Below are positions 15,282 to 18,954 of a stretch of DNA of 18,954 bases, in pieces. Under the pieces are notes generated by a model. The model ran no database searches. It was not told the origin of the DNA and saw only the letters and a list, made by a program, of their open reading frames with translations. Position 1 is the first letter of the stretch. The number at the start of each line of letters is the position of its first letter. The position numbers were made by a program, and so were the translations under genes. The DNA is from Bacillus sp. ISL-7. GTDB lineage: Bacteria; Bacillota; Bacilli; Bacillales_B; DSM-18226. The DNA is taken from contig NZ_JAGGQW010000095.1 in NCBI RefSeq assembly GCF_018613065.1, positions 1 through 18,954 of the forward strand, written 5' to 3'.

Positions 15282-15492
15282 AAGTTCCCCTCCAATTTTT
15301 CTCTCTGTATAAAATAATAATGGTGATGTTTTGTTCTAAGTATAAAAATACAAAGAACAGTGGGTTAAACTAAAGTGACTTTTGTATATGTTCTTTGAAT
15401 AAAAAGAAAGTAGCAGCAAGCGTTGAGATGAACACAATAAGCCAGAGTGAATGAAGATATTAATAAAGTTTAGTTATTATAGATAACATAAA

Positions 15493-15529
15493 ATAAGAGC
15501 AGTGGTGAAAAATGCCCCACTGATCTTAT
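15493..15529 (-). terminator. Terminator of the second EamA gene
   Basis: ATAAGAGCAGTGG (15493-15505) pairs with CCACTGATCTTAT (15517-15529) with one mismatch. On the minus strand it follows the stop at 15532 and leads into a T-rich run. Confidence 0.8.
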
Positions 15530-15531
15530 CA

Positions 15532-16425
15532 CTATTTCGATAAAATTTTTGTGCTCTGTTTGTATAATCTAATAAATTTAGTTTCACTAACAAATGTAGA
15601 GCCTAATAGCAATACACCACCAAGCATTTGAACAATTGTCATTTGTTCTTTCAGGATAATTGCAGAAATCAATATAGCTACAAATGGATCTACATAACTT
15701 AGCATAGCTATACTCTGCCCTTTTAATTTTTCCATACCAGAGAAAAATAACCAAAATCCAATCCCTGTATTGATAATCCCTAAAATTAAAACAAAAGGAA
15801 TGGAAGAACCTGATACTTCTAAGATACCAAAGCCTTCAGTAAGGAAAACATATGGCATTAGAAGTAAAGTGGTTGTTCCAAGCTGAATGATGGTCAGCTC
15901 TAACTTTCCCATATCTTTAATAAATTTATTTAAAAGCAATAACGCAGCATAAAATGCAGCTGCGATTAATCCAAAGGAAAGTCCAAGTATATCATCTGAT
16001 CTGGATGCACTCACGCCTTCTCCTACAATCATTAACATACTTATGATCGCTACACCAATACACACAATTTTTTTAATGGATAACTGTTCCCGAAGTACAA
16101 AGGGAGAAAGAATCATCACAAACACAGGTGCAAAGTAATAACCTAGCGTTGCATTGGCAATTGTCGTATGGTCATACGATTGATAAAGAAAAATCCAATT
16201 TCCTCCCAATGCAATACCTGAAAGAATCAAAAATAAAGCATTAGATTTAACTAAATTCCATGATATTTTTTTCTTAATCATGAAGAATACTAGCAGTAAA
16301 AATAAGCATCCTAGGAAACTGCTTAGTAAAGCTCTTTCGCTCGATGATAGATCAATGTTTCGAACAACTAAACCAATTGTACCGAAAATAATCATTGATA
16401 ATATAAACTGAATTTTAGATTTCAT
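15532..16425 (-). CDS. EamA/DMT family transporter (second)
   Basis: A 297-residue ten-helix DMT transporter with two EamA domains. Marks include MIIFGTIGLVVRNIDLSSSE in helix 1, the TTIANATLGYYFAPVFVMIL segment, FVLREQLS, and LKEQMT before the last helix. The start at 16425 has an AGGAG site. It lies 155 nt downstream of the aminoacyl-tRNA deacylase gene on the same strand with no clear terminator between, so the two may be co-transcribed. A hairpin (16439-16464) sits just before the ribosome binding site. Efflux of an amino acid analogue would fit the pairing with a tRNA-editing enzyme, but that is inference. Confidence 0.92.
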   Translation of the reverse strand: MKSKIQFILSMIIFGTIGLVVRNIDLSSSERALLSSFLGCLFLLLVFFMIKKKISWNLVKSNALFLILSGIALGGNWIFLYQSYDHTTIANATLGYYFAPVFVMILSPFVLREQLSIKKIVCIGVAIISMLMIVGEGVSASRSDDILGLSFGLIAAAFYAALLLLNKFIKDMGKLELTIIQLGTTTLLLMPYVFLTEGFGILEVSGSSIPFVLILGIINTGIGFWLFFSGMEKLKGQSIAMLSYVDPFVAILISAIILKEQMTIVQMLGGVLLLGSTFVSETKFIRLYKQSTKILSK

Positions 16426-16438
16426 CGTCTACTCCTAC

Positions 16439-16464
16439 GAATCTGCAATATATTTCGCAGATTC
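16439..16464 (-). promoter_or_regulatory. Hairpin immediately upstream of the EamA ribosome binding site
   Basis: GAATCTGC (16439-16446) and GCAGATTC (16457-16464) form a perfect 8-bp stem with a 10-nt loop. In the minus-strand transcript it lies directly before GTAGGAG. There is no U-run, so it is an operator or mRNA processing/attenuation element rather than a terminator. Confidence 0.45.
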
Positions 16465-16580
16465 TTAATCCGTTTTTTAATATAAGTGATCAAATGACCT
16501 CAATAATATTCAAGGGTAGCAATACTTCACCGATTTGTGCGTATGCTTTAAACAAAGATATCCAGTTTGCACCCATTTTT

Positions 16581-17120
16581 TTATATTTCGATCACTTTCG
16601 GAATGTGCTTTGCATAGGTTAGGAAGTTATTGACGATCAGCTCTGTTTTGACCTTCATATATTCGGTTGTCGTTCCATCACTACATCCATACCACTCTTC
16701 CAAAAGAACATCCTTATCGAAAACCACCTGCACAAGATTTCCCCTGTCCATTAAAACACCAAATACAGTAGCAGCTCCGATTTTTACACCCAGAATTTGT
16801 TCCATTAGTTCTGCAGGAGCAAAGGAGACGCGTGATATGCCGAGTGAATTGCTGAAATCTTTTGCTTTGAATAGTTTATCTGCGGTCGTTATAAATAAAT
16901 AAAATTCTGTCTTTTTACTATTGCAGAGGAACAGCGTTTTTACCATTTTCATATCCAATTTTTGATTGATCTCAATACAGTCCTCCATTGAAATTGCTTC
17001 ATCTGTACTCACTCGTTCAAATGGAATCTGTAACTTTGTCAATGATTCATAGACCGTTTCTTGTAGATGAGACTTGTAGCTGTCTGGAGCTTTTTCCATA
17101 ATATCACTCACAAAAAACAT
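16581..17120 (-). CDS. YbaK/ProX-type aminoacyl-tRNA deacylase (PrdX-like)
   Basis: A 179-residue soluble protein of the YbaK/aa-tRNA deacylase superfamily, which removes wrongly attached amino acids from tRNA in trans. The conserved Lys is in VKTLFLCN (Lys61). The GVKIGAATVFGVLMD core (111-125) and the later CSDGTTTEYMK segment fit the fold. Which tRNA (for example tRNA-Pro or tRNA-Cys) cannot be told. The start at 17120 has AAAGGTG at 7 nt. It is divergent from the LysR gene and upstream of an EamA exporter, which suggests one regulated module dealing with a toxic or non-standard amino acid. Confidence 0.88.
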   Translation of the reverse strand: MFFVSDIMEKAPDSYKSHLQETVYESLTKLQIPFERVSTDEAISMEDCIEINQKLDMKMVKTLFLCNSKKTEFYLFITTADKLFKAKDFSNSLGISRVSFAPAELMEQILGVKIGAATVFGVLMDRGNLVQVVFDKDVLLEEWYGCSDGTTTEYMKVKTELIVNNFLTYAKHIPKVIEI

Positions 17121-17180
17121 CGTTTTACACCTTTTCCTTTCCTAACTTGAATAATTAATAGTAAAAATATATCATAGTCA

Positions 17181-17219
17181 CATACATTACAAAAACGAAT
17201 TTATATCATGATATGTATG
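17181..17219. promoter_or_regulatory. Candidate LysR operator between divergent genes
   Basis: The 129-bp divergent gap contains the perfect 12-bp palindrome ATATCATGATAT (17203-17214), nested in a wider CATACAT (17181-17187) / ATGTATG (17213-17219) inverted repeat. LysR regulators typically bind imperfect palindromes in such gaps. Confidence 0.5.
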
Positions 17220-17248
17220 ACAAAACCAGATAGGATGAGGAAAGAGAT

Positions 17249-18118
17249 ATGAATATCCAAAAATATATGGCATTTGTCAAAGCAGTAGAATTGGGTAGTT
17301 TTACAAAAGCTGCCGAAATATTGGACTATTCACAGTCTGGGATTAGCCGTATGATTAACGATTTAGAAAAGGAATGGGGGATTTTCCTTTTTGAAAGAGG
17401 ACGGGCTGGTATCAATTTAACCTCAGATGGTTTAAAGTTACTACCCCAATTAAAGCGAATTTGTAATGAGTATCAAATCTTAATGAAGCAGATCGAAGAC
17501 TTACATAATTTTGAATCTGCGATGATTCGTATTGGGACATTTTCCAGCGTAGCATCTCATTGGCTCCCTAACATTATTAAAATTTTTAAGAAGGATTACC
17601 CAATGATAGATTTTGAATTTCTGCTTGGTGATTATACAGAAATTGAGAGTTGGATCCTAAATGGGCGTGTTGACTTTGGATTTTTGCGGCTACCGACAAA
17701 TGCAGAACTTGAAACAATCTTTTTGGAACAAGATCGTTTGCTGGTAGTTATTCCACAAAATCATCCTCTTGCTAATTGCGAAAAGTTTCCCATCAACGAC
17801 TTACTGAACAGTCCGTTTATGCTGTTGGAAAAGGGGGCAAAAGCAGAAATCTCTGAAATTTTTGAGAGACACCATATTTCACCGCATGTTAATTTTACAA
17901 CATGGGATGACTATGCCATTATGTCTATGGTGGAAAATGGGCTAGGAATCAGTATATTACCAGAATTGATATTACAGCGTATTCCTCACAAAATTATAGC
18001 GAAAGAGCTTGAGGTTCCTGCTTTTAGAAATATTGGTGTTGCTATGAGAGAACAAAAATCACTTTCCCTTGCGTCCAAGAAATTTTTAGAATATTTATCA
18101 TATAGGAATAAAGAGTGA
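17249..18118 (+). CDS. LysR family transcriptional regulator
   Basis: A 289-residue regulator. The N-terminal winged helix-turn-helix (about 1-60) reads FVKAVELGSFTKAAEILDYS then SGISRMINDLEKEWGIFLFE, the classic LTTR pattern. The C-terminal effector-binding region (about 90-289) starts at MIRIGTFSSVASHWLPNIIK. A GAGGAAAGAG site precedes the ATG. It is divergent from the deacylase/EamA pair, and LTTRs usually control the divergent neighbour together with a small effector. The effector here is unknown, possibly an amino acid or analogue. Confidence 0.94.
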   Translation: MNIQKYMAFVKAVELGSFTKAAEILDYSQSGISRMINDLEKEWGIFLFERGRAGINLTSDGLKLLPQLKRICNEYQILMKQIEDLHNFESAMIRIGTFSSVASHWLPNIIKIFKKDYPMIDFEFLLGDYTEIESWILNGRVDFGFLRLPTNAELETIFLEQDRLLVVIPQNHPLANCEKFPINDLLNSPFMLLEKGAKAEISEIFERHHISPHVNFTTWDDYAIMSMVENGLGISILPELILQRIPHKIIAKELEVPAFRNIGVAMREQKSLSLASKKFLEYLSYRNKE

Positions 18119-18156
18119 AAGAGTATGATGATCAAATTGTTAAAACACACATGACA

Positions 18157-18233
18157 GCCTGTTTGAAATATTGGGTTCGCACCTAATCCTGGTCTGAACC
18201 TTTTATGATTCTGAAGAAAATATTCAGACAGGC
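18157..18233. repeat. Large imperfect stem-loop after the LysR gene
   Basis: GCCTGTTTGAAATATT (18157-18172) pairs with the AATATTCAGACAGGC arm ending at 18233, with one bulge and one G-U pair. An inner stem, GGTTC (18174-18178) with GAACC (18196-18200), sits inside. No U-run follows. It may end LysR transcription weakly, or be a mobile-element end. Confidence 0.5.
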
Positions 18234-18270
18234 AACAATGAATGTTTTTAAACATATACTCACTAAATCC

Positions 18271-18426
18271 TTAGCAAACGAATGTATAAATAAGAATTCC
18301 TAATTTTTTCTGTAGATCCTTCTTGCACTCCCTCAGCTTGATACGAATATCTCTTGAATGCTCACTTATTCGCAGGATCTCATAACCTCTATAAATAGAA
18401 TGACGGGTAATTGGAATGAATTCAGA
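18271..18426 (-). pseudogene. Possible coding remnant, unrecognised
   Basis: A 52-codon minus-strand frame without a start codon reads HSIYRGYEILRISEHSRDIR followed by a Lys-rich helix (LRECKKDLQKKLG) and a stop at 18271. The composition is protein-like, but I do not recognise it. It could be the end of a lost gene or chance. Confidence 0.25.
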
Positions 18427-18483
18427 TCATTTGGCTTCGTGAAGGCATAGTTAAATAAAGGAGTTAGCTACTACTCCATATTT

Positions 18484-18670
18484 TTCCATATAATGTACAT
18501 CTCCACGCCGCCCCTGGAGGCTTTCCCTCCCATGTCTCAACGGGTCAATCGCCCTCTCATTCCTTCGTCATTCCTGTCCAAGGGGTGGAGGCCAGTTATG
18601 CTAACCTGATGGGTCACAGTGCCCTTTTGTTCAAGAAACCTGGTACTCCGTACATATTTGAAATCCTACG
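18484..18670 (-). ncRNA. Candidate guide-RNA region 3' of the IS110/IS1111 transposase
   Basis: This non-coding block is more G+C-rich than its AT-rich surroundings and lies directly downstream of the transposase at 18740. IS1111-type elements keep their guide (seek/bridge) RNA there. Visible pairings are CTCCAC (18501-18506) with GTGGAG (18585-18590), and an inner GGAGG/CCTCC hairpin (18516-18530). The limits are approximate, and expression is inferred. Confidence 0.4.
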
Positions 18671-18739
18671 AATAAGACAACATTCAAAATTAAAGTTGAC
18701 TATCTTAATTGAAACATTTTATTAACTAATGTTTTATTT

Positions 18740-18954
18740 CTAAGCTGCTAAAGGGATTAATTCTTGTATTTTATTTGGACAGTAAGACTCGTTTCGTCGT
18801 GCTATTCCTACAAAAATCCTTGCTAGTTTACCGATCAGTTTCATTATTGATTTCATTTTCTTTATCTTCTTAACCTTCACATTATAGGAATGTATGGCTT
18901 TAAATTCAGGGTTATTCATCACAAGGCTCATCGTTGCTAAGTAGAGGAAACGTC
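18740..18954 (-). CDS. IS110/IS1111 family transposase, C-terminal end (runs off the window)
   Basis: The frame is open to the right edge of the window (RFLYLATMSLVMNNPEFKAI at the edge) and stops at 18740. The visible 71 residues, with NPEFKAIHSYN, KKMKSIMKLIGKLARIFVGI and a short tail, are the C-terminal Transposase_20 end of IS110-family recombinases. The internal ATG at 18931 is not a real start. Whether the rest is intact lies outside the window. It differs in sequence from the other IS110 fragment (11991-12678), so it is another element type. The non-coding block downstream fits the IS1111 layout. Confidence 0.85.
   Translation of the reverse strand, partial: RFLYLATMSLVMNNPEFKAIHSYNVKVKKIKKMKSIMKLIGKLARIFVGIARRNESYCPNKIQELIPLAA

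Noticed and set aside
1..18954. CRISPR array, tRNA or rRNA genes
   Set aside because: No regularly spaced repeats of the right size, no cloverleaf-like CCA-ended genes and no rRNA segments were seen on either strand.

Overview
The window is low-G+C DNA with strong AAGGAGG-type ribosome binding sites. Its gene families (YdhK, PrsW, YjzC-like, DUF2975/YoaS-like) point to a Bacillaceae member, a Bacillus-like Firmicute. About half of it is a working set of metal-homeostasis and transporter genes. The rest is debris: broken genes, two group II intron pieces, and three pieces of IS110/IS1111-type elements. This looks like accessory DNA (plasmid or genomic island), but no replication or integrase gene is present to decide which.

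Left edge (1-1927): a cluster of inverted and direct ACTTTGCATAA repeats resembles a tyrosine-recombinase attachment site. It abuts a group II intron reverse transcriptase, cut exactly at its conserved PQGG motif. The intron RNA upstream appears to be inserted in domain I of a second, older group II intron fragment. A response-regulator DNA-binding domain without a receiver follows (2176-2547).

Metal block (2619-10960), mostly on the minus strand. It holds a YdhK/DUF1541 Met/His-rich lipoprotein (copper-type), a small lipoprotein translationally coupled to an FTR1 iron permease behind a promoter with two Fur-box-like sites, a small duplicated YjzC-like protein on the plus strand, a ZIP-family metal transporter, the PrsW membrane protease, an Nramp manganese transporter (mntH) with a candidate MntR operator on its promoter, a decayed membrane-protein gene, and a truncated, frameshifted cation-diffusion-facilitator (zinc efflux) gene. 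Iron, manganese, zinc and probably copper are all represented. Most genes have their own promoter and terminator, so this is a neighbourhood rather than one operon.

Scrap region (10960-14300): an unrecognised Cys-containing ORF that is probably frameshifted, an intact DUF2975 membrane protein, a 21-codon GNAT acetyltransferase stub joined to the C-terminal half of an IS110 transposase, one unknown membrane protein, an orphan cre-like site, and the 5' end of an IS110 element (leader plus 18 codons) joined to the C-terminal tail of another membrane protein.

Right part (14343-18118): two EamA-type exporters, a YbaK/ProX-type aminoacyl-tRNA deacylase and a divergent LysR regulator. The deacylase, the second exporter and the regulator look like one module. 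The right edge (18119-18954) holds a large imperfect stem-loop, a structured G+C-richer segment that may be an IS1111-type guide RNA, and the 3' end of an IS110/IS1111 transposase running out of the window.
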